Below, one piece after another: positions 24,888 to 32,705 of a stretch of DNA of 32,705 nt (position 1 is the stretch's first letter; each line of letters opens with the position of its first letter). The position numbers were made by a program, and so were the translations under genes. Source of the stretch: Candidatus Sulfotelmatobacter sp. (GTDB taxonomy: Bacteria; Acidobacteriota; Terriglobia; Terriglobales; Acidobacteriaceae); NCBI GenBank assembly GCA_030041415.1, contig JASHNX010000103.1, positions 1 through 32,705 of the forward strand, in the 5' to 3' direction. Under the pieces are notes generated by a model that was not told the origin of the DNA, did not search any database, and worked only from the letters and a program-made list of their open reading frames with translations.

Positions 24888-24909
24888 GACGACGAAAGAT
24901 TTCACTACG

Positions 24910-24945
24910 AGGGCACGGAGAAACCATCTCCGTGCCCTTGTTTTT
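24910..24945 (+). terminator. Textbook rho-independent terminator
   Basis: A perfect 12-bp stem (24910-24921 with 24927-24938) and a 5-nt loop are followed by TGTTTTT. It begins 22 nt after the stop of the secreted protein gene. On the minus strand there is no T-tract, so it serves the plus-strand gene. Confidence 0.93.
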
Positions 24946-25000
24946 GCCGTTCTCAATTTTGGCGATTTTGCACCCGGTCGATGGGCCTGACTTGCAGTCG

Positions 25001-26437
25001 CTACTTGCGCGGTGTGCGTCTCTGTTTAGCCCAGCCTTCTTTTACTACCTGTTGCGCGCGGCTGACGCCGAGAGAGTCGTCGGGCACATCTTCGGTGATG
25101 CAGGAAGCCGCGCCGATATAAGCTCCTTTGCCCACGCGCACCGGCGCGACGAGAGTTGTGTCGCTGCCGATGAAAGCTCCGTCTTCGATCACAGTCTTGT
25201 GCTTGTTCACTCCGTCGTAGTTACAGGTGATGGTGCCTGCGCCGATGTTAACGCCAGAGCCGATCTCGGAATCGCCGAGATAAGTAAGGTGATTAGCTTT
25301 CGATCCCTTGCCGAGCTTGATTTTCTTAGTCTCGACAAAATTGCCGACGTGCGCGCCTTCGCCGATGTCGCTGCCGGGACGCAGATGCGAGTAAGGGCCG
25401 AGAATGGCGTTTGCGGCGATACGCGACCCCTCCATGACGCAGCCGGGACGAATCAGAACCCCGTCGGCGATTTCGCAATCACGAATGACGGAGTAGGAAC
25501 GGATGTAGCAATTCGCACCGATGCGGGAGCGGCCGAGAATCTGCACGAAAGGCTCGATTACGGTGTCGGCAGCGATCTCGACATCGCTGTCGATGACGCA
25601 GGTTGCGGGATAGAAGATCGTGACGCCTTCCGCCATGAGTTGCTGGCATTTGCGCAGGCGCATGTGATGGTCGATGAGGGCGAGTTCGGCGCGAGTGTTG
25701 GCCCCGAGAATTTCTGCGGCGCTGCCCGTTTTCCAGACAATGACGCGGTGGCCTGCTGCACGCAAGACCGAAGCCATGTCGGTGAGGTAATACTCGGCGT
25801 GTGGGTTTGCAGTTGAAAGCTTGCCGATGTTCGAAAACAGTTGTGGGACTGAGAAGACGTAGAAGCCGGCGTTGATCTCCCGATTTTTTTTCTCTGCGGG
25901 GCCGGCCGATTTTTCCTCGACGATCGTTTTAACTTCGGGGCTGCGGGAGTTCATGCGAATCACACGGCCGTAGCCGGTGGGATCGGCGAGATCGGCGCTG
26001 AGCAAGGTCATGGCGGCGCGCTGATCGAGATGGAAGTTGAGCAGGCTGGCGATGGTTTGCGGCGTGATCTGCGGCGCATCGCCGGAAAGAACGATGACGT
26101 GATCGTAAAACGAGAGTGGTTCGCGGGCGACCATCAGGGCGTGGCCGGTGCCGCGCTGCTCCGATTGCAGAATGAAATTTACTTTCGTATCGGCGACGGC
26201 GGCGCGAACGCGATCGGCTTCGTGGCCGACGATTGCAAAGACGTCTTCAGGAGGCACGACGCGCGTAGCGGAGGCGATGACGTGAGCCAGGAGCGGCTTG
26301 CCACCGACTTCATGTAGAACCTTGGGAAGCTGCGACTTCAAGCGCGTGCCTTTGCCGGCGGCCATGATCGCGATGGCGACGCGAGGCGCGGAAGCCGGAG
26401 CGGCTTTTGGCTGAGTCGCGCGTGCAGGTTTCTTCAT
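25001..26437 (-). CDS. glmU: Bifunctional UDP-N-acetylglucosamine pyrophosphorylase / glucosamine-1-phosphate N-acetyltransferase
   Basis: The product is 478 residues. It acetylates glucosamine-1-phosphate and then makes UDP-GlcNAc for peptidoglycan and LPS. The uridyltransferase half has IAIMAAGKGTRLKSQLPKVL and SGDAPQITPQTI, with the EQRGTGHALM loop. The C-terminal half is a left-handed beta-helix of hexapeptide repeats ending in GSGVNIGAGTITCNYDGVNK, with the acetyl-CoA site AYIGAASCI near the end. The usual length is about 456; the extra residues are an Ala/Pro/Lys-rich N-terminal leader (about 1-18). The start is placed at the ATG at 26437 and the ribosome site is weak. It is an essential housekeeping gene. 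Confidence 0.96.
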   Translation of the reverse strand: MKKPARATQPKAAPASAPRVAIAIMAAGKGTRLKSQLPKVLHEVGGKPLLAHVIASATRVVPPEDVFAIVGHEADRVRAAVADTKVNFILQSEQRGTGHALMVAREPLSFYDHVIVLSGDAPQITPQTIASLLNFHLDQRAAMTLLSADLADPTGYGRVIRMNSRSPEVKTIVEEKSAGPAEKKNREINAGFYVFSVPQLFSNIGKLSTANPHAEYYLTDMASVLRAAGHRVIVWKTGSAAEILGANTRAELALIDHHMRLRKCQQLMAEGVTIFYPATCVIDSDVEIAADTVIEPFVQILGRSRIGANCYIRSYSVIRDCEIADGVLIRPGCVMEGSRIAANAILGPYSHLRPGSDIGEGAHVGNFVETKKIKLGKGSKANHLTYLGDSEIGSGVNIGAGTITCNYDGVNKHKTVIEDGAFIGSDTTLVAPVRVGKGAYIGAASCITEDVPDDSLGVSRAQQVVKEGWAKQRRTPRK

Positions 26438-26570
26438 TCGACTCAATATACCCTGAGGGCGCAGGGTACAGAAATGGAGGGTATCAGGAGGTTCACGCCA
26501 GATTAGCAATTTGCGTGTACGGAGGTTAAAATCCACAGGCCGTCAGGAGAAACGAAAGGGGACGGGCAAC

Positions 26571-26846
26571 ATGCCAAAGTATGTCATCGAACGGGAAATT
26601 CCGAATGCCGGAAATCTTACACAGGAGCAGATTCAGGGGATTTCGCAGAAGTCGTGCGGAGTGCTGAAAAATCTGGGGCCGCAGATTCAGTGGGTGGAAA
26701 GTTACGTTACGCAGGACAAGATTTATTGCGTCTATATTGCGCCGAACGAAGCGATGGTGCGGGAACATGCGAAGCAGGGGGGATTTCCGGCGAACCGGGT
26801 TTCGGAAGTCAAGCGGATGATTGATCCGACTTCGGCGGAGGGGTGA
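26571..26846 (+). CDS. DUF4242 protein (nickel-binding SCO4226-like family)
   Basis: The product is 91 residues. It matches the small ferredoxin-like-fold DUF4242 family through PKYVIEREIPNAGNLTQEQIQ, IQWVESYVTQDKIYCVYIAPN and REHAKQGGFPANRVSEVKRM. The pattern W/Y-x-x-S-Y-V...K-x-Y-C-x-Y-x-A-x...HA-x-x-x-G-x-P is the family core. A Streptomyces relative (SCO4226) binds nickel; most members have no known role. The ATG at 26571 follows GGGGACGGG, and the in-frame upstream codons from 26511 look non-coding. It is divergent from glmU, with 133 nt between. Confidence 0.85.
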   Translation: MPKYVIEREIPNAGNLTQEQIQGISQKSCGVLKNLGPQIQWVESYVTQDKIYCVYIAPNEAMVREHAKQGGFPANRVSEVKRMIDPTSAEG

Positions 26847-27008
26847 GTTTTAGCATTGGGCCGGTTGTGCTCCAGCGGTAGGGGTTTCTTGTTCGCACGA
26901 ATTCGGGCTCAGAATTCTGCCAATCGGTACGTTCACCGTTCTAGCTCGCTGCGAAGGGCCGCCGGACTAAACCGCCGCCTCCGCCTTGTGGCTGTTTCCG
27001 TGTTTCAG

Positions 27009-27044
27009 CTGAACCCGTGGTTCAGACTTGAACCCTCGGGTTTT
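27009..27044. terminator. Two tandem hairpins between convergent genes
   Basis: CTGAACC (27009-27015) pairs with GGTTCAG (27019-27025) around a CGT loop. AACCC-TC-GGGTTTT then follows at 27031-27044. They lie in the 198-nt gap between the DUF4242 gene and the minus-strand protease gene, which is otherwise empty. The second hairpin has only a 2-nt loop, so the pair may fold differently as a whole. Plus-strand termination is plausible. Confidence 0.35.
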
Positions 27045-28457
27045 CTACAGCCCGTTGCGATTGGCCAGTGCCATCGCTCGCTCGAACACCGGATCTCGGC
27101 CTTGTCGCCAGTCATCGAAGCTCATCTCGATGGTCTCATCCGGCTGAAGGGTTTTCACCCGCAAGGGAAGCAACCAGTTCAGCCAAAAGCAGGTGTCCAC
27201 ATTGGTGCACGAATGCCCGTAATCATGCTTGCCCGTCTCATAGTGTAAGCACAAAGGATAGTTCGGCAGGCAGCCCCGCCCTCCTTCTGCAAAAAAAGCA
27301 AGCCTGTCGCCCACTGGCTCGCCCAGAATGGTGACGCGGTCGCCGCCCGCATGCTTGATAAGGGCGGTAGTAGTGATTCCAGCGGAGAACGTCATGCCGG
27401 ACGTTAGGAGATAGATATGGCCGCTCGGCGAGATCAGGTCCGGCAAGTCCTTCGCAAAAAATATTGTTTTAGTGAGATTTCCGCCGGCATTGAAGCGATT
27501 GTCGAAGATGAGCTGGCAAGGCTTGTTCGCCTGCATATCGGCCTTGCTGGCAGCTTCAAAGTCAACAATGCGATTGTTGCCAACGTCATCATTGGACCGG
27601 AACTGGATCAGCATGACGCAGGAGTTCGGCAAGCGAACCCGACGGAATGTCGCATCGAAGTCGGAAAGCGTAATGGGCGAAGGTCGGTCCGGCTGATAGG
27701 CAACCCATTCGGCCCCCAACTCCTTGAGAGGCTCGGGGGAATAGATGCGGTTGACGAATATGTCCGGTTCATCCTCGCTCGGCTTATATGGCGTCAGGGT
27801 GCGTGTCACGGTTGCGCCGGACGGCGATGTCACCGTCCACGTCGAGTGGCCCATGTCGGACGTGATGCCTGCGCCAACCAACACATCCTGCCAACTGATG
27901 TACACCTGCGCCCATGCCTGGCGCCATTGTGGAGTGCCGCCACGAAGCTGCTCGAGCCGCGACTCGACCTCATCTATTGAATGACCGTCAATCGAAACGA
28001 GCTTGCCGCCCAGAAGATCGGCATACTCCTTGGATGCGTGCAACACATAGATGCCGTCGGAAAATGCCGCCACGCGCACCGGCAATTCCATCGGGTCGGC
28101 ACCGGAATCGCTGTCTAATCGTGTGTGGCCGTTATCGGCGAGCGCGGCAATCTCCATGAGGGCTACGCGGAAATTCGGCCGCGGCACGACGGTCTTCAAG
28201 TCTGCGAGTTCCGCTATCCGCCGCTGTGCTTGAAGCCGCGCGTCGGTCGAGAAAGAACGGTCCATCGCGATCAACTTCGTAAAGTAGTCGAGATCTTGAC
28301 GCTGTGCTTCGAGTGAATTGTTGGGCTTGCCGTAATTAGCTTGCGGCGGCGAAGGGTAGAAGTGGCGCATCATCGCGTAGAGCAATCCGCCCCCGATCGC
28401 AGCGAGCAGAAGAATAACGCCGACGACAATGCCACCAATCTTCAGGAATTTGCGCAA
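27045..28457 (-). CDS. Membrane-anchored S41-like (tail-specific/C-terminal processing) peptidase family protein
   Basis: The product is 470 residues. An N-terminal transmembrane helix (IGGIVVGVILLLAAIGGGLL, about 7-26) anchors it. The part at about 140-200 includes GGKLVSIDGHSIDEV, a PDZ-like strand-turn. The C-terminal half has CQLIFDNRFNAGGN, similar to the family's DLRxNxGG, and LLTSGMTFSAG with the expected catalytic Ser. GDRVTILGEPVGDR follows, resembling the GExT/VxG segment. The usual Lys partner about 25 residues after Ser is not evident, so activity is uncertain. Four Cys occur in the C-terminal region. The start is a TTG at 28457 with GGAGGAG just upstream. It follows the DUF6249-like gene by 60 nt on the same strand. 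Confidence 0.75.
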   Translation of the reverse strand: MRKFLKIGGIVVGVILLLAAIGGGLLYAMMRHFYPSPPQANYGKPNNSLEAQRQDLDYFTKLIAMDRSFSTDARLQAQRRIAELADLKTVVPRPNFRVALMEIAALADNGHTRLDSDSGADPMELPVRVAAFSDGIYVLHASKEYADLLGGKLVSIDGHSIDEVESRLEQLRGGTPQWRQAWAQVYISWQDVLVGAGITSDMGHSTWTVTSPSGATVTRTLTPYKPSEDEPDIFVNRIYSPEPLKELGAEWVAYQPDRPSPITLSDFDATFRRVRLPNSCVMLIQFRSNDDVGNNRIVDFEAASKADMQANKPCQLIFDNRFNAGGNLTKTIFFAKDLPDLISPSGHIYLLTSGMTFSAGITTTALIKHAGGDRVTILGEPVGDRLAFFAEGGRGCLPNYPLCLHYETGKHDYGHSCTNVDTCFWLNWLLPLRVKTLQPDETIEMSFDDWRQGRDPVFERAMALANRNGL

Positions 28458-28517
28458 AACTCCTCCGGTTTTGGCCTTCCAGACTGGGTCCCACGTCCAA
28501 CTAATACCAGGCCTTGA

Positions 28518-28874
28518 TCAACGCACTACCCGCGCGTCGCGCCGGATGAGTGCGTGATCCACGAAGAATCCAATTCCAATCGCCAGCGGAATGATGCCAA
28601 AGGCTGCTGCGGTCAGAGCGTCAGGTTCGACACGACCAATCAGCGTGAAAGTCGCGATATAGCCCAGCGCCGCTGCGACCAGAAGAATTCCCCACCGCCG
28701 GGAACGCGCTGCTTCCGTAAGATCGGGCACCATCGGCACATCCACTCCCCGTGCCAGTGCGGCAAGCCGCTCATCCGTACGCAACTTCCGAATGCGGTAG
28801 CAGGTGTACATCAGCGCCATCGGCATGCCGAAAATCAATACAATCGCCACTAGCCCCAAAAAACTGTTATCCAT
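28518..28874 (-). CDS. Small membrane protein, DUF6249-like
   Basis: The product is 118 residues with three hydrophobic segments: about 5-24 (LGLVAIVLIFGMPMALMYT), about 62-80 (WGILLVAAALGYIATFTLI) and about 90-108. The cytoplasmic part between the first two is charged and contains LRTDERLAALARGVDVP. This layout (one TM helix, a short E/R-rich linker with LAALARG, then two TM helices) fits the DUF6249 family common in Acidobacteriota and Bacteroidota. The function is unknown. AAGGAGG lies 4 nt before the ATG at 28874; the frame upstream to 29000 is not needed. It precedes the S41-like gene in a likely two-gene unit. Confidence 0.75.
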   Translation of the reverse strand: MDNSFLGLVAIVLIFGMPMALMYTCYRIRKLRTDERLAALARGVDVPMVPDLTEAARSRRWGILLVAAALGYIATFTLIGRVEPDALTAAAFGIIPLAIGIGFFVDHALIRRDARVVR

Positions 28875-29104
28875 AGCGCCTCCTTGCGCGAATTCTCTCT
28901 CAGAATTACGCCGATTACGTCTCGCACTCCCTGATACGAATGCCGACCCCGAAAGTTCCATCTTTCCTTTCTGCCGCTTACAAATCTTTGCAAAATTCAC
29001 CCTCCGGCTAGCAACTCCTCACGTAGTCTAGAGTTCATACGCGGATAGAAGGCCTGTTATCGGCCTGGCAAAGCCGCCCTAATCCTCTCGAAGGATTCGT
29101 CCCG

Positions 29105-30220
29105 ATGAATCGTAATCTGCGCATTGCATCGTCTCGCCGTCTTCGGCAGCCGGCGTTTTTACTGCTCGTCTCCCTCTCTGCGCTTGCGTTCTGCTCTTCT
29201 TCGCAGGCCCAGGAAACGCAGGAAAGGATTGAGGTGGATAACGTCAGCCGGAACTTCGTCGTGCATCTGCCGCCAGGTTACAGCCAGCAGAACCATTATC
29301 CAGTGGTGATTGTTCTGCACGCGCAAAATCAGGATGCCGATGACATGGAGCGCTTAACGCATTTCAATTTGCTCGCGGATAAAGCTGGCGTCATTGCCGT
29401 CTATCCCATCGCCCTGCGAGGGCAGTGGAACATCGGTGTGAGATCGGAAGAGCAGCCTGCCTACCAGCCGCGCCGCGGCTACCCACGCCGCGGTTGGGGA
29501 TATCCTGGCGGCGGAGGAGGCTATCCTGGGGGCAGTGGCTCGCCGGGCGGTGGCCAAAGCGGCGGGGAAAATCCGAACGAATCACGAAACCACCAGGAAC
29601 CGGCCGACGATGTTGCGTTTCTCAACCAGTTACTTGACCAACTTCCTCTGAAATATTCAGTCGATATTCATCGCATCTATGCCACCGGTCTCGGCGATGG
29701 CGGTTTCATGGCCGAGCGCGCCGGTTGCGATATCGGCGATCGCGTAGCCGCGATTGCGGTGGTGGGCGCGGCATTTCCCAAGACGATGATCTGTCTGCCT
29801 TCTAGGCCCGTTTCGGCGCTTTTCATTAGCGGCACCGACGATCCCATCGTTCCGGATGGCGGCGGCACCTACAAGCCCGGACGCTTTCATGTCCTCTCCG
29901 CCGACGACACCGCCAAGTCCTGGGCGAAGTTTGATCACTGCGGAGAAAAACCGGCTCAAAGCAAAATTCCACCGCCGGAAAAAGGCAGCAAGGAAACCAA
30001 GGTCTACACCTATAGTGGCTGCGGGCAGGATGCGCAGGTAGCGCTTTACAGCATCAAGAATGGCGGCAATACTTGGCCTGGAGGCGAGCAATACACTTCG
30101 GAGAAAGAGATTGGAAAAACCAGCAACGCCATCAACGCCGACGAAACCATCTGGAATTTCTTCAGCACAAAGCAATTAGCGGGAAATCCCCCGCAGAAAG
30201 ATACCTCGACTCAGAAATAA
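29105..30220 (+). CDS. PHB-depolymerase-like (esterase CE1 family) secreted protein with degenerate catalytic residues
   Basis: The product is 371 residues with a signal peptide (FLLLVSLSALAFCSSSQAQ). The fold is that of the PHB depolymerase/LpqC/feruloyl-esterase family: RNFVVHLPPGYS, YPVVIVLHA, DDVAFLNQLLDQL, VDIHRIYATGLGDGGFMA, FISGTDDPIVP, and GGNTWPGG near the end. The expected G-x-S-x-G nucleophile is Gly197 (GLGDG). The expected His of GGH-x-WPG is Asn322, and the oxyanion HG after the first strand is HA. Asp246 is kept. A Gly/Pro/Tyr/Arg-rich insertion (about 117-163) precedes the nucleophile region. It is probably a non-hydrolytic binding protein or a dead enzyme. AAGGA precedes the ATG at 29105. 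Confidence 0.85.
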   Translation: MNRNLRIASSRRLRQPAFLLLVSLSALAFCSSSQAQETQERIEVDNVSRNFVVHLPPGYSQQNHYPVVIVLHAQNQDADDMERLTHFNLLADKAGVIAVYPIALRGQWNIGVRSEEQPAYQPRRGYPRRGWGYPGGGGGYPGGSGSPGGGQSGGENPNESRNHQEPADDVAFLNQLLDQLPLKYSVDIHRIYATGLGDGGFMAERAGCDIGDRVAAIAVVGAAFPKTMICLPSRPVSALFISGTDDPIVPDGGGTYKPGRFHVLSADDTAKSWAKFDHCGEKPAQSKIPPPEKGSKETKVYTYSGCGQDAQVALYSIKNGGNTWPGGEQYTSEKEIGKTSNAINADETIWNFFSTKQLAGNPPQKDTSTQK

Positions 30221-30224
30221 TCTG

Positions 30225-30977
30225 CTACGCGAGATTCGTATGCGAGTCGGGATAAAACTTCGCGATCATCCTGCCGGTCATTAATCCTCCTTCATACTCC
30301 GGAATAATGACTTCATCCGCTCCCGAATTTCGCATCGCCTGCGCATAGCGCGATTGTCCGGCACGCGTAATGATCCGCGCTTTGGGATTCAGCGCTTTCG
30401 CTGTCACCGTTATATAAAGATTGTCGGCGTCGTTGTCGATCACGATGCATACTCCGCGCGCCCGGTCGATTCCGGCGGATTGCAATATATCGTGCCGTTT
30501 CGCGTCTCCCTGAATCGCCAGCACTTTCTCTTTCAGCAGTTCACGGCACAGGCCTTCATTGCTTTCAATTAGCACAAAGGGAATTTTCAGCCGGTTCAAC
30601 TGGTCCACCACGGTGCGTCCGACCTGCCCGTAGCCGCAGATGATGAAATGATCCTGTAGTTTTTCGATGGTCACGTCGTTCACCATGGCTCGCCAGGCCT
30701 CCACTCCCTGCCGCTTAAAAATCGTGACGGCGACTCGCTCAGCCACCCAGATTTGAAATCCGAATACGCCTACATAGACCAGAATCGAGAACAACTTGGT
30801 CGCGTTGCGCACGTGCCTCAGTTCGATCGCGTGCGGATGAATCATCCAGAACAGCGCGTCCTGCCAGCTCAATCCTTCCAGGTGCCGGTAAACCAGCACG
30901 CACATCAAACTGAAACCGAGAAACACCACGAAGGGTAGCCACAGCCGCCTCATGAATAAGAGCAGGATTCGCAACAT
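30225..30977 (-). CDS. Two-TM protein with TrkA-N (RCK/KTN) NAD-binding domain, no K+ selectivity filter
   Basis: The product is 250 residues. TM1 is about 12-30 (WLPFVVFLGFSLMCVLVY) and TM2 is about 62-82 (FSILVYVGVFGFQIWV). Between them, where Kch-type channels have TVGYGD, the sequence is SWQDALFWMIHPHAIELRHVRN. The cytoplasmic RCK domain follows with FIICGYGQVGRTVV, VLIESNEG, AIQGDAKRHDIL and ADEVIIPEYEGGLMTG. The domain probably binds NAD(H) or nucleotide and may sense it. Conductance through a standard filter is unlikely. The ATG at 30977 has no clear ribosome site, and a second in-frame ATG lies eight codons on. Its stop is 4 nt from that of the plus-strand esterase-like gene, so the two genes converge almost end to end. 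Confidence 0.85.
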   Translation of the reverse strand: MLRILLLFMRRLWLPFVVFLGFSLMCVLVYRHLEGLSWQDALFWMIHPHAIELRHVRNATKLFSILVYVGVFGFQIWVAERVAVTIFKRQGVEAWRAMVNDVTIEKLQDHFIICGYGQVGRTVVDQLNRLKIPFVLIESNEGLCRELLKEKVLAIQGDAKRHDILQSAGIDRARGVCIVIDNDADNLYITVTAKALNPKARIITRAGQSRYAQAMRNSGADEVIIPEYEGGLMTGRMIAKFYPDSHTNLA

Positions 30978-31124
30978 GAGGCAGAGATACTACCGCAACT
31001 GCGCGGCTATCACAATTAGAATGCACTGGGCACGATGTTGGTATGCGCGAAAATCAAATTGATGAAATCGTTTTCTTCGATGGGTAGTTGGCAACTTCAT
31101 CCGCGCAGCTTCATCCTCACGGCT

Positions 31125-32705
31125 TCACCGGATCATCTGCCGCAGCTCGCGGCGCAAAATCTTTCCCGATGCCGTCTTCGGCACAACATCCACAAAATGC
31201 ACTTCCCGCGGCTGCTTGTAGTGCGTGAGGCGCTCGCCCACAAATTCGCACAACTCTTCCTGCAATTTCGTGCCGTCCACAAATCCATCGCGCAGCGCAA
31301 TAAATGCGACCGGAATCTCACCCGCGCACGCATCCGGACGCCCCACCACTCCACACTCCCGCACCGCGGGATGCTCCAGCAACACCGCTTCGACTTCTGC
31401 CGGCGCAACCGGAAACCCCTTGTACTTGATCATTTCCTTGCGCCGGTCGACCACGCGATAAAATCCCTCGCCATCGCGCGTGACAATATCGCCCGACCAA
31501 TACCATCCGTCTCGCAATGCCGCCGCAGTCGCTTCCGGTTCGTTCCAATAACCCTTCATGAATTGCGGACCGCGCATCACCAGCTCGCCTGCTTCACCCG
31601 TCGCAACCTCGCACGAATTATCGGTCGCTTCATCAATCGCCATCACCCGGCAATCGGTCTGGGCCACAGGATGCCCGATCGAATCCGGCCGGTAAAGCTC
31701 CGGCTCCAAGAATCCGACGTGCGTTACGGGCGACGCCTCCGTCATGCCATATCCTTGGCGCACAAGAATCCCAGTCAGCGCAGTAAACCTTTTTGGCAAC
31801 TCCGGCGCCAGCGGTGCTGCTCCCGATTTCACCCACCTCACTTTGTGATTTTTCGGGAATTGTCCCGCTTCCGCTGCCTGGCACAGTGCGTTCATGGCCG
31901 GCGGCACCAGTGGCATCATGGAAATAGATTCCGTCACCAACAACGAACTCAACTCCGCGGCATTGAATCTCGGCATCAGCACCAGCGTCGCGCCCACCAG
32001 CAACGCCGGGTTCAACATCACGTTCAAACCGTAAATGTGATACAGGGGCAAAAAGCAGAGAATGTTATCTGCCTCAGTCAGAGTTACTGCGTTCGGTCCG
32101 AGCAATTGATAAACGTTGGAGACCAGATTGAAATGCGTAAGCATCACGCCTTTCGGCAGGCCCGTCGTGCCGCTTGAGTAAGGCAATGCTGCCAAAGTCT
32201 CATCTGAATTTTGCTCAGGCGCAGGCAGCTTAGAGTTCACCGACTTGAGAAGATCGCCAAACGTCTCGCTGCCACCAGTTTGTTCTCTCGTGCAATACAG
32301 CTTTCGCAACTTCGGCAATCCGGCAAAATTTACTCCTTCAATATTCGCTCGATTGCTGATTAGCATCACCGCGCTGGAATTTCCCAGTTGATGCCGCACT
32401 TCCCGCTCGCGGTAGGTCGGATTCAACAGTGTCGGGATCGCCCCGGCCAAAGTCGCTGCGTGATAGGCCACGCAGAACTCCCACGCGTTCGGCAGAAAGA
32501 TCGCAACCACTTCTCCCCGTCGCACTCCTGCCGCAGTCAGTCCGCGCGCAACCGCTTCCACCATCTCTCCATATTCGGCGAAGGTAAGTCGTCGGCCGCT
32601 GGAGCTATCGACAAGCGCAATCTTCTGGCCATGCTTCCGGCATGACGCCAGAATCGCTTCATGCAGAAAAATATTCGCGGGATTTGCGTAGAGTTCAGTT
32701 CGCAA
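31125..32705 (-). CDS. Acyl-CoA synthetase / 4-coumarate-CoA ligase-like AMP-forming ligase (may be partial at the window edge)
   Basis: At least 526 residues are visible. ANL-superfamily marks are in order: YSSGTTGLPKGVMLTH (phosphate loop), PLYHIYGLN, VKSGAAPLAPEL, GYGMTEASPVTH, GELVMRGPQFMKGYWN, YWSGDIV, VDRRKEMIKYKGFPVAPAEVE (hinge), and the C-terminal PKTASGKILRREL with the catalytic Lys. The enzyme activates a carboxylic acid with ATP and loads CoA; the pattern is closest to 4-coumarate/medium-long-chain acyl ligases, and the acid is unknown. The visible frame starts at TTG (32705) exactly at the window edge, so the true start may lie outside. It is upstream of the TrkA-N gene on the same strand (147 nt). 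Confidence 0.92.
   Translation of the reverse strand: MRTELYANPANIFLHEAILASCRKHGQKIALVDSSSGRRLTFAEYGEMVEAVARGLTAAGVRRGEVVAIFLPNAWEFCVAYHAATLAGAIPTLLNPTYREREVRHQLGNSSAVMLISNRANIEGVNFAGLPKLRKLYCTREQTGGSETFGDLLKSVNSKLPAPEQNSDETLAALPYSSGTTGLPKGVMLTHFNLVSNVYQLLGPNAVTLTEADNILCFLPLYHIYGLNVMLNPALLVGATLVLMPRFNAAELSSLLVTESISMMPLVPPAMNALCQAAEAGQFPKNHKVRWVKSGAAPLAPELPKRFTALTGILVRQGYGMTEASPVTHVGFLEPELYRPDSIGHPVAQTDCRVMAIDEATDNSCEVATGEAGELVMRGPQFMKGYWNEPEATAAALRDGWYWSGDIVTRDGEGFYRVVDRRKEMIKYKGFPVAPAEVEAVLLEHPAVRECGVVGRPDACAGEIPVAFIALRDGFVDGTKLQEELCEFVGERLTHYKQPREVHFVDVVPKTASGKILRRELRQMIR

Noticed and set aside
31035-32177. Plus-strand open frame of 380 codons
   Set aside because: Antisense to the acyl-CoA ligase. 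The translation is rich in His/Arg/Gln without a recognisable fold.
1-32705. CRISPR arrays, insertion sequences, integrase genes, rRNA
   Set aside because: No regularly spaced direct repeats, transposase or integrase motifs, or rRNA-like stretches were seen on either strand.

Overview
The window looks like a piece of an Acidobacteriota chromosome (Terriglobia-like). This is an inference from gene style: a large Ser/Thr kinase with C-terminal TPRs, the C-terminus of a TonB-dependent-receptor-type barrel, many small secreted proteins, strong AGGAGG-type ribosome sites, moderately high GC, and fused MaeB and FTCD enzymes. No 16S rRNA or other decisive marker is present. There are no insertion sequences, phage genes or CRISPR arrays.

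Layout. Positions 1-960 hold the tail of a TPR protein, the remnant of an outer-membrane barrel gene with its own terminator, and a tRNA-Lys(UUU). Positions 957-4208 (minus strand) are an asnA-transketolase pair. Positions 4452-6258 carry a small secreted Cys protein and a [2Fe-2S] ferredoxin/methyltransferase fusion. Positions 6388-14539 form a metabolic block. It contains a 62-aa helical protein and a SnoaL-like protein (minus strand), then on the plus strand a YbaK-type deacylase, a COG2403/cyclic-diphosphoglycerate-synthetase-like NTPase, ornithine carbamoyltransferase, carbamate kinase, a paralogue of the 62-aa helical protein, and a MaeB malic enzyme. A DksA/TraR zinc-finger protein follows on the minus strand. 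Positions 14662-17696 carry a degenerate receiver protein, small secreted proteins, an SDR reductase and a PagL-like lipid A deacylase. Positions 17798-24887 carry a non-RD Ser/Thr kinase, bifunctional FTCD (histidine/folate metabolism), a lipoprotein phosphoesterase and a secreted protein ending at a textbook terminator. Positions 25001-32705 carry glmU, a DUF4242 protein, an S41-like protease, a DUF6249-like membrane protein, a PHB-depolymerase-like protein with lost catalytic residues, a two-TM TrkA-N protein without a potassium selectivity filter, and an acyl-CoA ligase running to the window edge.

How the genes fit together. The closest thing to a system is 7344-14037. The tight NTPase-carbamoyltransferase-carbamate kinase run (1-nt and 11-nt gaps) could make ATP from carbamoyl phosphate, yet no arginine deiminase is nearby. 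With malic enzyme, transketolase, AsnA and a DksA-like regulator around it, the block suggests carbon/nitrogen rescue and energy conservation under starvation or low oxygen. Several proteins keep a recognisable fold but lose the residues that define its activity (receiver, esterase, K+ channel). These are the most testable oddities here.
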